From JAZNSB01 sp045590955 (GTDB lineage: Bacteria; Pseudomonadota; Alphaproteobacteria; RF32; CAG-239), in assembly GCA_045590955.1 (NCBI GenBank), contig JAZNSB010000048.1:1-10209 (forward strand): a stretch of 10,209 nt of DNA. The letters run 5' to 3'. Shown piece by piece: positions 1 to 6,503 of this stretch (position 1 is its first letter; each line of letters starts with the position of its first letter). Under the pieces are notes generated by a model. That model saw only the letters and a program-made list of their open reading frames with translations, did not search any database and had not been told where the DNA came from. A program made the translations under genes and the position numbers.

Positions 1-1116
1 CTTTTGGACGAGCCTACAAACCATTTGGATGCCGAATCTGTGGCTTGGCTTGAAAGACACCTGAAAGATTATACCGGAACAGTGGTAATGGTTACTCACG
101 ACAGATATTTCTTGGACAATGTAACCGGTTGGATTTTGGAACTTGACAGAGGTCAGGGTATTCCATACGAAGGCAATTATTCTTCTTGGCTTGAACAAAA
201 ACAAAAAAGAATTGCTCAAGAAGCAAGAGAAGAAACAGCTAGACAAAAAACATTGGCAAATGAGCTGGAGTGGATCAGAAAAAATCCAAAAGCCAGACAG
301 GCAAAATCTAAAGCCAGAATCAATGCATATGAAGATTTGTTGGCAGCTTCTGTAAAAGAGCAAATCGGAACATCTACAATTCATATTCCAATGACAGAAA
401 GGTTGGGAGATTTGGTAATTGAGGCAAAAGATGTTTGTAAGGCATATGGCGACAGAGTGTTGATTGAAAATCTGTCATTTAAAATTCCAAAAGGTGCAAT
501 TGTGGGAATTATTGGTCCAAATGGTGCCGGAAAAACAACTTTGTTTAGAATGATTACCGGACAAGAAAAACCAGATTCCGGAGAAATTAAAATTGGTGAT
601 ACCGTGGATTTGGGATATGTTGATCAAAGCAGAGATAACTTAAACGCCCAAAACACTGTATGGGAAGAAATTTCTGATGGTTTGGATATGATAAAGCTTG
701 GCAAAAAAGAAGTTTCTTCAAGAGGATATGTTGGTCAGTTTAACTTCAAAGGCGGTGATCAGCAGAAAAAAATCGGTAATTTGTCAGGTGGAGAAAGAAA
801 TCGTGTTCATATGGCAAAAATGCTCAAAAAAGGTGCAAATGTTATTTTGCTTGATGAACCTACAAATGATTTAGATGTGGATACACTGCGCTCTTTGGAA
901 GAAGGGATTATGGAATATCCGGGTTGCGTGTTGGTAACCTCTCACGACAGATGGTTTTTGGACAGACTAGCTACTCATATTTTGGCATATGAAGACAATG
1001 GACATGTTGAGTGGTTTGAAGGAAACTTTGAAGAATATGAAAAAGATAAAGTTCGTCGTTTGGGAGAAGATGCTTTGCGTCCACACAGAAACAAATATAA
1101 GACCTTAACAAGATAG
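1..1116 (+). CDS. ettA: Energy-dependent translational throttle protein EttA (ABC-F ATPase), 5'-truncated by window edge
   Basis: This is a cytoplasmic ABC-F protein that binds the ribosomal E site and gates early elongation according to the ATP/ADP ratio (family knowledge). The reading frame is already open at base 1, within the Walker B motif of the first ATPase domain (LLDEPTNHLD); the TTG at base 4 is an internal Leu codon, not a start. Next come the H-loop VTHDR, then a long basic helical linker (about residues 60-118 of the fragment) with the EttA-type WIRKNPKARQAKSKARIN segment. The second ATPase domain has Walker A GPNGAGKTT (172-180), signature LSGGE (261-265), Walker B VILLDEP (281-287) and H-loop SHDR (314-317). 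The two catalytic glutamates are 282 residues apart, as in E. coli EttA (E188 and E470), and 371 visible codons plus the missing 184 match its 555-residue length. The C-terminal RRLGEDAL...KYK ending is also EttA-like. Uup and other ABC-F paralogues fit less well. The gene ends at TAG 1114-1116, just before a terminator. Confidence 0.97.
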   Translation, partial: LLDEPTNHLDAESVAWLERHLKDYTGTVVMVTHDRYFLDNVTGWILELDRGQGIPYEGNYSSWLEQKQKRIAQEAREETARQKTLANELEWIRKNPKARQAKSKARINAYEDLLAASVKEQIGTSTIHIPMTERLGDLVIEAKDVCKAYGDRVLIENLSFKIPKGAIVGIIGPNGAGKTTLFRMITGQEKPDSGEIKIGDTVDLGYVDQSRDNLNAQNTVWEEISDGLDMIKLGKKEVSSRGYVGQFNFKGGDQQKKIGNLSGGERNRVHMAKMLKKGANVILLDEPTNDLDVDTLRSLEEGIMEYPGCVLVTSHDRWFLDRLATHILAYEDNGHVEWFEGNFEEYEKDKVRRLGEDALRPHRNKYKTLTR

Positions 1117-1130
1117 GGTTTTGTAAAAAC

Positions 1131-1178
1131 AAAAAAGCTTCCAATGTTTCTTTTTATAAAGAACTTGGAAGCTTTTTT
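1131..1178. terminator. Bidirectional intrinsic terminator between ettA (+) and tRNA-Trp (-)
   Basis: Bases 1131-1144 (AAAAAAGCTTCCAA) are the exact reverse complement of 1165-1178, giving a 14-bp perfect stem. The 20-nt loop can pair further (GTT.CTT against AAGAAC, with one bulge). The stem is A-rich on its left and T-rich on its right, so it reads as an A-tract/U-tract hairpin in both directions. On the minus strand the T run continues past the stem (TTTTTTGTTTTT), so termination should be stronger for transcripts coming from the tRNA gene. On the plus strand it starts 14 nt after the ettA stop. Confidence 0.85.
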
Positions 1179-1181
1179 ATA

Positions 1182-1257
1182 TGGCAGGGGCAGAACGGCT
1201 CGAACGCTCGACCCTCGGTTTTGGAGACCGATGCTCTACCAACTGAGCTATACCCCT
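1182..1257 (-). tRNA. tRNA-Trp (CCA anticodon), 3' CCA encoded
   Basis: Read on the minus strand, the cloverleaf is complete. The acceptor stem AGGGGTA pairs with TGCCCCT (one G-T wobble), followed by discriminator G and an encoded CCA (bases 1184-1182). The D arm is GCTC-AGTTGGTA-GAGC. The anticodon stem TCGGT/ACCGA carries the loop CTCCAAA, so the anticodon is CCA and reads UGG. The T arm is GAGCG-TTCGAGC-CGTTC with one G-T pair. The length is 76 nt. It lies on the same strand as tolB, 96 nt downstream, but has its own candidate promoter and is followed after 3 nt by a terminator hairpin, so it is probably expressed on its own with possible read-through from tolB. Confidence 0.98.
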
Positions 1258-1277
1258 ATTTTTATTTATGTATTAGC

Positions 1278-1306
1278 TTAATACTTTATGTTTGCAAATA
1301 AATCAA
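1278..1306 (-). promoter_or_regulatory. Candidate sigma70-type promoter for tRNA-Trp
   Basis: On the minus strand, TTGATT (bases 1306-1301) is followed by a 17-bp spacer and TATTAA (1283-1278). Each hexamer matches the consensus at 4 of 6 positions. Transcription would start near 1271, about 14 nt upstream of the tRNA 5' end at 1257, a sensible length for a short tRNA leader. The region is AT-rich, so chance matches are easy; the exact 17-bp spacing and the position are the main support. Confidence 0.45.
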
Positions 1307-1320
1307 GTGTTTTTTGCAAA
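1291..1320. repeat. Two copies of the palindrome TTTGCAAA around the tRNA-Trp promoter
   Basis: The perfect 8-bp palindrome TTTGCAAA occurs at 1291-1298 and again at 1313-1320. The centres are 22 bp apart, about two helical turns. One copy lies in the spacer of the candidate tRNA promoter and the other just upstream of its -35 hexamer. This geometry could suit a dimeric DNA-binding protein occupying one face of the DNA, but no known operator is recognised and no regulator gene is visible. Confidence 0.4.
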
Positions 1321-1353
1321 CTTTTACATATCACCGGTAAATGATGTTGTTTT

Positions 1354-2670
1354 TTATGGCAATAATGGTGACCAAGCCGGGTCTGAAGCTTCTGCCGGTG
1401 TAACAATCAATCTTTCATTATAACCCGTTAAATCAATAGAATATAATTTAACCGGAGCATTCTTTTTTGAGGTGCCTTTGTCTTGTCGGAAGAACATTAA
1501 CACTCTGCCATTTGGAGACCAGGTGGGGGCTTCTACCAAATAGCCTGAAGCAAGAAGGCGTTCTCCGCTTCCGTCCGGATACATTACACCAATATAAAAT
1601 TGTCCGCCAAACATTTTGGTAAAAGCAATATAATCTCCTCTGGGAGACCAAACAGGTGTTGCATATCTGCCGGAGCCAAAGCTTATTCTTCTGACATCTG
1701 AGCCATCTGAATTCATAATATAAAGCTGTTGGTTACCACCTCTGTCAGAGTTAAATACAATTTGCGTGCCATCCGGAGAATAGCTTGGAGAAGTGTCAAT
1801 GGCCGGATGTCTTGTGATTTGTTTTGAGCTTTTTTTAGCTAAATCCATTTCATAAATATCTGTGTTGCCGTTGTGGGCAAAGCTGAGCAATACTTTAGAA
1901 GAATCAGGAGAAAATACCGGAGCAAAAGTCATACCCGGAAACTGTCCCAACAGTTCTTGAGTGCCACTTTCTATGTCTAAGATATACACTTTGGGTAGTA
2001 AGCCGGCATATGATAAATATGTGATTTTTTGTAGGTTGGGAGAAAATCTTGGGGTTAATGCCATGGCAATACCAGATGTTAAAAATTTGTGGTTTTCTCC
2101 ATCTTGATCCATAATCGCCAAACGTTTAATTCTGTTTGTGGCAGGGCCTGTTTCTGATACGTATACAATACGGGTATCAAAATATCCTTTTTCTCCCGTA
2201 AGGCGTTCATAAATAACATCTGCAATAACGTGGGCAACCCTTCTCCAGTTGTCTTTTGTGGTGGTAAAAGATTGGGCAACAAGTTGTGTTTGTGCAAAAA
2301 CATCCCACAATCTGAATTCTATTTTTATATTTTTTTCATCAATTGCTTTTATTTCTGATTGAATAAGTGCTTGGGCATTTAATGCTTGCCAATCTATAAA
2401 CACGGGAGCATCACTGGCAGAAGTAAATTCTTGGATGTAGCTTTTTTCCGGTATTAGCTTGAATAAGCCGGATCTTTCTAAGTCTTGAACGATAACATCT
2501 TTGATCTTATCGCCTTGCTGACCAAGCCAAAAGCCTTGATGAGACATGTCAGGAAATGCTATGGGCATTGGATTGCGCATGGCCCCGGTAACATCAATGT
2601 GTAATTCTGCTTTAGCAGAAAAGCTAACAAATAAAGCACTAAAAAGAGCAATAAAAAATTTGAACTTCAT
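1354..2670 (-). CDS. tolB: Tol-Pal system beta-propeller protein TolB
   Basis: TolB is a periplasmic protein that binds Pal and helps couple the Tol complex to the outer membrane during cell division (family knowledge). At 438 aa it is close to E. coli TolB (about 430). A Sec signal peptide is clear: MKFKF, a hydrophobic stretch, then cleavage after AKA at residues 19-21, leaving a mature start ELHIDVTG. The N-terminal TolB domain runs to about residue 170, including the family-typical NWRRVAHVIADVIYERLTGE. Six successive PxxSP-type propeller motifs follow (PRFSP, PVFSP, PSYSP, PVWSP, PTWSP, PAWSP), which mark the blades of the PD40-type propeller. The ATG at 2670 is preceded by AAGGA about 7 nt upstream. 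The stop is TAA at 1356-1354. No strong terminator follows before the tRNA gene. The upstream neighbour is the divergent ruvX, so tolQ/R/A are not directly upstream, and pal is not downstream either. Confidence 0.97.
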   Translation of the reverse strand: MKFKFFIALFSALFVSFSAKAELHIDVTGAMRNPMPIAFPDMSHQGFWLGQQGDKIKDVIVQDLERSGLFKLIPEKSYIQEFTSASDAPVFIDWQALNAQALIQSEIKAIDEKNIKIEFRLWDVFAQTQLVAQSFTTTKDNWRRVAHVIADVIYERLTGEKGYFDTRIVYVSETGPATNRIKRLAIMDQDGENHKFLTSGIAMALTPRFSPNLQKITYLSYAGLLPKVYILDIESGTQELLGQFPGMTFAPVFSPDSSKVLLSFAHNGNTDIYEMDLAKKSSKQITRHPAIDTSPSYSPDGTQIVFNSDRGGNQQLYIMNSDGSDVRRISFGSGRYATPVWSPRGDYIAFTKMFGGQFYIGVMYPDGSGERLLASGYLVEAPTWSPNGRVLMFFRQDKGTSKKNAPVKLYSIDLTGYNERLIVTPAEASDPAWSPLLP

Positions 2671-2692
2671 ATGATTTCCTTAAAAAAAACAA

Positions 2693-2721
2693 TTGAGTTG
2701 TCAATAATTGTATATTACTAT
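2693..2721 (+). promoter_or_regulatory. Weak candidate promoter for ruvX in the tolB-ruvX intergenic region
   Basis: TTGAGT (2693-2698), a 17-bp spacer and TACTAT (2716-2721) match the sigma70 consensus at 4 of 6 positions each. Transcription would begin near 2728, giving a leader of about 32 nt before the ruvX ATG. The whole 89-bp gap between tolB and ruvX is very AT-rich, so the match is only suggestive. An imperfectly symmetric pair ACAATT (2689-2694) and AATTGT (2706-2711) overlaps it. No convincing promoter for tolB could be picked out in the same gap. Confidence 0.3.
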
Positions 2722-2759
2722 ATGTAAAAAAAGAATTAGTAAATAGGTTTTATCCCAAG

Positions 2760-3218
2760 ATGCAAATTGCTGAGATTAAAAATAAAATTCCGCCCAAAAA
2801 AGCATTGATTGCTTTTGATTATGGCGAAAAAAGGTTGGGTGTGGCAGTTTCTGATATATCTTTGATGATTGCCACTCCTTATAAAATTATTTATAGAAAA
2901 TCTTTTGCTGACGACTTAGCCGAAATTAAAAAAATTGTGGCCGAAAAAGATGTAGGGGCAATGCTTTTTGGGCTTCCTTTGCAGATGAACGGCACAGAGG
3001 GCAAAATGGCAGAAGAGGTTAGAAAATTTGCTGAAAAATTAAAAAATAATCTTGGAATGGAAGCCTTTTTTTGGGATGAAAGGCTGTCTTCTGCAGCGGC
3101 TGAAAATATGATGATAAAACAAGCCGATCTTTCCAGAAAAAAAAGAAAAGAACGGCTTGATGCATCGGCAGCAGCCTATATTTTGCAGGGCTTTTTAGAC
3201 CGAATAAATTTTAGCTAA
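2760..3218 (+). CDS. ruvX: RuvX/YqgF family nuclease (putative Holliday junction resolvase / pre-16S rRNA nuclease)
   Basis: This is a small cytoplasmic RNase H-fold protein. The family has been linked both to Holliday-junction resolution and to 16S rRNA 5'-end maturation (YqgF in E. coli), so the substrate is left open here. Expected motifs are in order: FDYGEKRLGVAVSD with the first acidic residue D20, GLPLQMNGTEG (71-81), WDERLSS with E107, and the C-terminal LDASAAAYIL with D134. D20, E107 and D134 form the expected acidic site. At 152 aa it is slightly longer than E. coli YqgF (138), mainly from an extra 11 or so residues before the first motif. The ATG at 2760 has only a weak, distant AGG (2745-2747) as ribosome site; no better start is visible before the first motif. 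The stop TAA (3216-3218) overlaps the end of convergent deoA. Confidence 0.95.
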   Translation: MQIAEIKNKIPPKKALIAFDYGEKRLGVAVSDISLMIATPYKIIYRKSFADDLAEIKKIVAEKDVGAMLFGLPLQMNGTEGKMAEEVRKFAEKLKNNLGMEAFFWDERLSSAAAENMMIKQADLSRKKRKERLDASAAAYILQGFLDRINFS

Positions 3219-4519
3219 ACAGTTTCATAAACACATTTATCTGCAAACGGAGTTTTGTCGGATATGGTGATATTTTCTATAAGTTGTTTGGCAGCAATTT
3301 CAAAATCAGTTTGTGTTTGCGCATGAACAAAGGCCAAAGGTTGGTGCTTGTCGGCATAATCTCCAATTTGACAGAAATTTGTATATCCGGTAGCAAGATC
3401 CAATTTTTGATTGGGGTGTGTGCGTCCGCCCTTTAATGAAATGATGCTCAACCCTATATTTCGGGTGTTCATGGAACTTACATATCCTTCTTCTTTAGCA
3501 AATACAGGTTTTATAATTTTGGCTTTTGGAAGATATTTTTCCGGTTGGTTGCAAAAATCTGCAGGAGCACCAAGCATATGGCTCATTTGAGCAAATTTTT
3601 CTAAAGCAGTACCGGAACTAATGCTTTTATTTATTTTTTCTTGAGCTTCTTGAGGTGTGCTTGCCAATTTTGAAATAAGTAACATTTGAGAACACAAAGC
3701 ATTGGTAATTTCTGTTAGTCTGCTATCAGCAGGTTCTCCTTTTAAATATGAAACAGCTTCCAAAACTTCTAAAGAATTACCCACAGTTGAGCCAAGAACT
3801 TGATTCATGTTGGTAAGAAGTGCTTTGGTTTTTGTGCCGGCATTGTTGGCAACATCTACAATGGTATTAGCCAAGGTTTTGGCGTCTTCATATGATGTCA
3901 TAAAAGCACCGTTGCCACATTTTAGGTCCATTACCAAATAATCTAATCCGGCGGCAAGTTTTTTTGATAGGATTGAGGCCGTGATTAGCGGAATTGATTC
4001 TACAGTGGCACATACGTCTCTGATGGCATAAATTTTGCCGTCAACCGGAGCCAAATTGCCAGTTTGCCCAATGATGGCACATCCGGTTTCTTTTACTATT
4101 TTTTGAAACAGGTTGTTATCAGGATAAGGGTTGTATCCTTTGATGGATTCAAGTTTGTCAAGAGTTCCTCCTGTGTGTCCTAAGCCTCTGCCAGATATCA
4201 TTGGAACATATGCTCCGCAAGAAGCCATAATAGGGGCCAACATTAAAGAGATTTTGTCTCCAACACCTCCTGATGAATGTTTATCTATTACCGGCCCGTT
4301 TAATTTCCATTTTAATACATCTCCGGAATCTCTCATGGAAAGGGTTAAATTACATGTTTCTTCTTTGGTAAGTCCGTTTAAAAATGCAGCCATGGTAAAA
4401 GAGGCAACTTGAACATCAGCAATTGTTTTGTCTTTGATTCCTTTAACAAAAAATTCTATTTCTTCTTTGCTTAATGCTTCTTTATTGCGTTTTTTTCTGA
4501 TAATTTCTTGTGGTAACAT
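3215..4519 (-). CDS. deoA: Thymidine phosphorylase DeoA
   Basis: This cytoplasmic enzyme reversibly phosphorolyses thymidine and deoxyuridine to the free base and 2-deoxyribose-1-phosphate. The 434 aa match E. coli DeoA (440) nearly end to end. The phosphate-binding loop is KHSSGGVGD (80-88). The family signature SGRGLGHTGGTLDKLES spans 109-125. IRDVCATVESIPL (166-178) carries R167, and TASILSKKLA carries S182 and K186; these correspond to the base-contacting R171, S186 and K190 of the E. coli enzyme with a constant offset of 4. The related Pdp-type pyrimidine-nucleoside phosphorylase is the main alternative, but overall similarity favours DeoA. This is the last gene of the cdd-punA-deoC-deoA operon. 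Its ATG shares one base with the deoC stop (TAATG), and AGGGGA lies 6 nt upstream inside deoC, suggesting translational coupling. The TAG stop overlaps the ruvX 3' end by 4 nt, with no terminator between them. Confidence 0.96.
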   Translation of the reverse strand: MLPQEIIRKKRNKEALSKEEIEFFVKGIKDKTIADVQVASFTMAAFLNGLTKEETCNLTLSMRDSGDVLKWKLNGPVIDKHSSGGVGDKISLMLAPIMASCGAYVPMISGRGLGHTGGTLDKLESIKGYNPYPDNNLFQKIVKETGCAIIGQTGNLAPVDGKIYAIRDVCATVESIPLITASILSKKLAAGLDYLVMDLKCGNGAFMTSYEDAKTLANTIVDVANNAGTKTKALLTNMNQVLGSTVGNSLEVLEAVSYLKGEPADSRLTEITNALCSQMLLISKLASTPQEAQEKINKSISSGTALEKFAQMSHMLGAPADFCNQPEKYLPKAKIIKPVFAKEEGYVSSMNTRNIGLSIISLKGGRTHPNQKLDLATGYTNFCQIGDYADKHQPLAFVHAQTQTDFEIAAKQLIENITISDKTPFADKCVYETV

Positions 4520-5256
4520 TAATATCCCCTTTGAATTGTTGCAATTAAATCATCTAAAAGTGAGCTGGCACCTATTCTGAAATTGCGCGGACTGACCCAT
4601 TTGTAGCCAAGTGTAGATACGGCAAGTTGCAGATATTGCTTGGCGTCTTGAGTGGTTTTTATGCCTCCGGAAGCCTTAAATCCGGCATTTTTTGCGTTGC
4701 TAAAGATAGTTTCTAATATGGCATTTGCGGCTTCAGGTGTGGCAGAAACTTTGCTTTTGCCGGTAGAAGTTTTGATGAAATGTATTTTATGATCTAAGCA
4801 AAATTTTGTGGCAGAAATTATAAGTGATGTTGTTTTGAGCTCTCCTGTTTCTAAGATGATTTTGGTAATTGCTTTTTTGTGACATTTTTGTGCAAACATG
4901 GTTAAATACTTTGAGCAATAAGCATAATCTTTTTGCATGAATTTTTTATATGGAAAAACAGCGTCTATTTCATCTGCACCGGAATGCAAAGCATAATCTA
5001 TTTCTTTTGCGGTATCTTCTATTGAAGCATCGCCGGACGGAAAGTTGACAACTGTAGCAATTTTTACTCCGCTGCCTGTCAGACATCTTTGGGCAACCGG
5101 TATGAATTTTGGATATATGCATACTGTTGCAGTTTTGCCGTAAGGTGTAACAGCTCTTTGGCATAGTTTTTCTATGGTGTCTTGTGTATCATTTTCTCCA
5201 AGAGATGTTAAGTCCAGGCATTTTATAAGTGCTTTTGCGGCAGATACGTTGTCCAT
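4519..5256 (-). CDS. deoC: Deoxyribose-phosphate aldolase DeoC
   Basis: DeoC is a cytoplasmic class I aldolase that cleaves 2-deoxyribose-5-phosphate to glyceraldehyde-3-phosphate and acetaldehyde. The 245 aa align with E. coli DeoC (259) from LDLTSLGENDT (14-24) to the end. Visible active-site residues are D98 in ADEIDAVFPY, the Schiff-base lysine K162 in FIKTSTGK, and the second lysine K194 in GFKASGGIKT. The phosphate-binding end FRIGASSLLDDL is also present. The ATG at 5256 comes one base after the punA stop, and AAGGA lies about 8 nt upstream within the punA tail. The stop overlaps the deoA start. Its place between punA and deoA fits a role in consuming the sugar phosphate they release, once isomerised to the 5-phosphate. 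Confidence 0.96.
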   Translation of the reverse strand: MDNVSAAKALIKCLDLTSLGENDTQDTIEKLCQRAVTPYGKTATVCIYPKFIPVAQRCLTGSGVKIATVVNFPSGDASIEDTAKEIDYALHSGADEIDAVFPYKKFMQKDYAYCSKYLTMFAQKCHKKAITKIILETGELKTTSLIISATKFCLDHKIHFIKTSTGKSKVSATPEAANAILETIFSNAKNAGFKASGGIKTTQDAKQYLQLAVSTLGYKWVSPRNFRIGASSLLDDLIATIQRGY

Positions 5257-5257
5257 C

Positions 5258-6064
5258 TTATAATTCCTTGATATATTGTTGAATTAGTTTTCCAAGGTTT
5301 TGTCCAGCTCTTTGTGCGGACAGCAAAACATCTTGGTGTGAGTGAGATTGTTTACATAGGCCAGTGCCGTAATTGGTAATTAACGAAAGGCCGATAACTT
5401 TCATTTTTGCATGAATGGCAGAAATAACTTCAGGTACGGTGGACATGCCAACAGCGTCGGCACCGAGTTTTTTGAAGGCTTTTATTTCTGCAGAAGTTTC
5501 AAAATTTGGTCCTAAAACCATTAAATATACACCTTCGTATAGTTTAATGTGTTGTTGTTTGGCGATTTTTTTAATTTGTTTGCGGTGCTGTTTGTCATAA
5601 GCATTTGACGTGTCTATGAATTTACAACCAAATTCATCATATGACGGAAAAATTAAAGGATTTTTGCCAGAGAAATTTATGTGATCTTTTATGAGCATAA
5701 TTGAGCCGGGTGCCATTTTTTTATGTAATGAGCCGGCAGCATTTGTAACAACAAGTGTTTCTATGCCTATTTTTTGCAATGCTTTTATGATGTCATTTAT
5801 AACTTTTGGTTCGTGACCTTCATATAAATGGATGCGTCCTTGCATACACAAAACTTCTGTATTTCCGATTTTTCCGGATACAAAACGACCAATATGACCT
5901 TCAACAGATGTTTGTGGAAAGCCTTTTATTTTGGCGTATTCTATAATCAACGGAGATGTTAGTGTGTCTGCAATGTGAGATAATCCGCTGCCCAGGATAA
6001 TTGCAATTTTTGGTTGGCGTATTTTTAATTTGGCTTTTAATTGTTTGGCTATGTTTTCTATCAT
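5258..6064 (-). CDS. punA: Purine-nucleoside phosphorylase (trimeric, PunA/PNP type)
   Basis: This cytoplasmic enzyme phosphorolyses purine (deoxy)nucleosides to base and (deoxy)ribose-1-phosphate. At 268 aa it belongs to the trimeric, mammalian-like PNP class rather than the hexameric DeoD class. Seen in order: ILGSGLSHIAD (phosphate-binding S26), VEGHIGRFVSG (H57), MQGRIHLYEGH (R77 and H79), VVTNAAGSLHKKMAPGS (105-121), LGPNFETSAEI with the base-site glutamate E189, VGMSTVPEV (205-213), and SLITNYGTG with N231. That asparagine is at the position of human N243, which favours 6-oxopurines such as inosine and guanosine (specificity inferred). The ATG at 6064 overlaps the cdd stop as ATGA, with AGGAG 5 nt upstream inside cdd. 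It is the second gene of the nucleoside operon. MTAP, a relative of the same fold, is less likely given the residues listed. Confidence 0.95.
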   Translation of the reverse strand: MIENIAKQLKAKLKIRQPKIAIILGSGLSHIADTLTSPLIIEYAKIKGFPQTSVEGHIGRFVSGKIGNTEVLCMQGRIHLYEGHEPKVINDIIKALQKIGIETLVVTNAAGSLHKKMAPGSIMLIKDHINFSGKNPLIFPSYDEFGCKFIDTSNAYDKQHRKQIKKIAKQQHIKLYEGVYLMVLGPNFETSAEIKAFKKLGADAVGMSTVPEVISAIHAKMKVIGLSLITNYGTGLCKQSHSHQDVLLSAQRAGQNLGKLIQQYIKEL

Positions 6065-6468
6065 AAAAGCTCCTGCTTGTTAAACGGGTGGGGTAAAAGT
6101 TGAGATAATAAAATGCTTTTTTGAATTCCGGAAAGATTGGCCAGATGGATTATTGTGTTTGGAGTGCTAAATTCTTTGATTCTTTGTAAGCATGCACCAC
6201 ATGGGGTAATGAGTTCTTTAGAATCGGCAACAACCAAAAGTTCGGATATTTGTGTATATCCGGCAGAAATCATGGCAGAAATTGCCCCTGCTTCTGCACA
6301 AGTTCCGCAAGGATAAGAAACGTTTTCTACGTTACATGAAGAAAAAATTTTGCCTTCTGGAGTGATAAGTGAAGCTCCTACGCAAAAATTTGAATAGGGG
6401 GCATAAGCGTTTTGTCTGGAAGAGAGGGCGCTTTCAAATAATTGGGTTTGATTGTTCATATCTTGCAA
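6061..6468 (-). CDS. cdd: Cytidine deaminase (short, tetrameric type)
   Basis: Cdd is a cytoplasmic zinc enzyme that converts cytidine and deoxycytidine to uridine and deoxyuridine. At 135 aa it matches the short homotetrameric class (B. subtilis Cdd, 136 aa), not the longer E. coli dimeric form. Zinc ligands are C57, C90 and C93 (TCAEAGAI and TPCGACLQ), and E59 is the proton shuttle. NVENVSYP (46-53) binds the ribose. The residue after the catalytic Glu is Ala rather than the common Arg of CAER enzymes. Two starts are possible: TTG at 6468, with AAGG 5 nt upstream, and ATG at 6459, which lies 14 nt from that site. Spacing favours TTG; the extra three residues are not conserved. It is the first gene of the operon, behind a strong candidate promoter, and its stop overlaps punA by 4 nt. 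Confidence 0.94.
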   Translation of the reverse strand: MQDMNNQTQLFESALSSRQNAYAPYSNFCVGASLITPEGKIFSSCNVENVSYPCGTCAEAGAISAMISAGYTQISELLVVADSKELITPCGACLQRIKEFSTPNTIIHLANLSGIQKSILLSQLLPHPFNKQELL

Positions 6469-6503
6469 AAATACCTTAAAATGTTAAAACAAAATTTATA
6501 TCT

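Noticed and set aside
1323..1353. Hairpin CATCA...TGAT downstream of tolB as a terminator
   Set aside because: The stem has only 4-5 pairs and is not followed by a clean T run in the direction of tolB transcription.
1448..2303. Shorter open frames on the same strand as tolB but in other frames (about 1448-1651 and 2079-2303)
   Set aside because: They lie wholly inside tolB, which has a signal peptide and six propeller motifs; their translations are low-complexity or Cys/Arg-rich with no family features.
2676..2704. Perfect TTGACA on the minus strand (2704-2699) as the tolB -35
   Set aside because: The position 17 bp downstream reads AAGGAA, which is the tolB ribosome site, not a -10. No usable -10 is found at 16-18 bp.
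4131..4412. 93-codon plus-strand open frame opposite deoA
   Set aside because: It is antisense to the most conserved part of deoA and carries no recognisable motif or ribosome site; it is a shadow of deoA codon use.
4970..5600. Small open frames at 4970-5164 (-) and 5415-5600 (+)
   Set aside because: They are nested in deoC and punA, whose active-site motifs are intact; nothing in their translations resembles a protein family.
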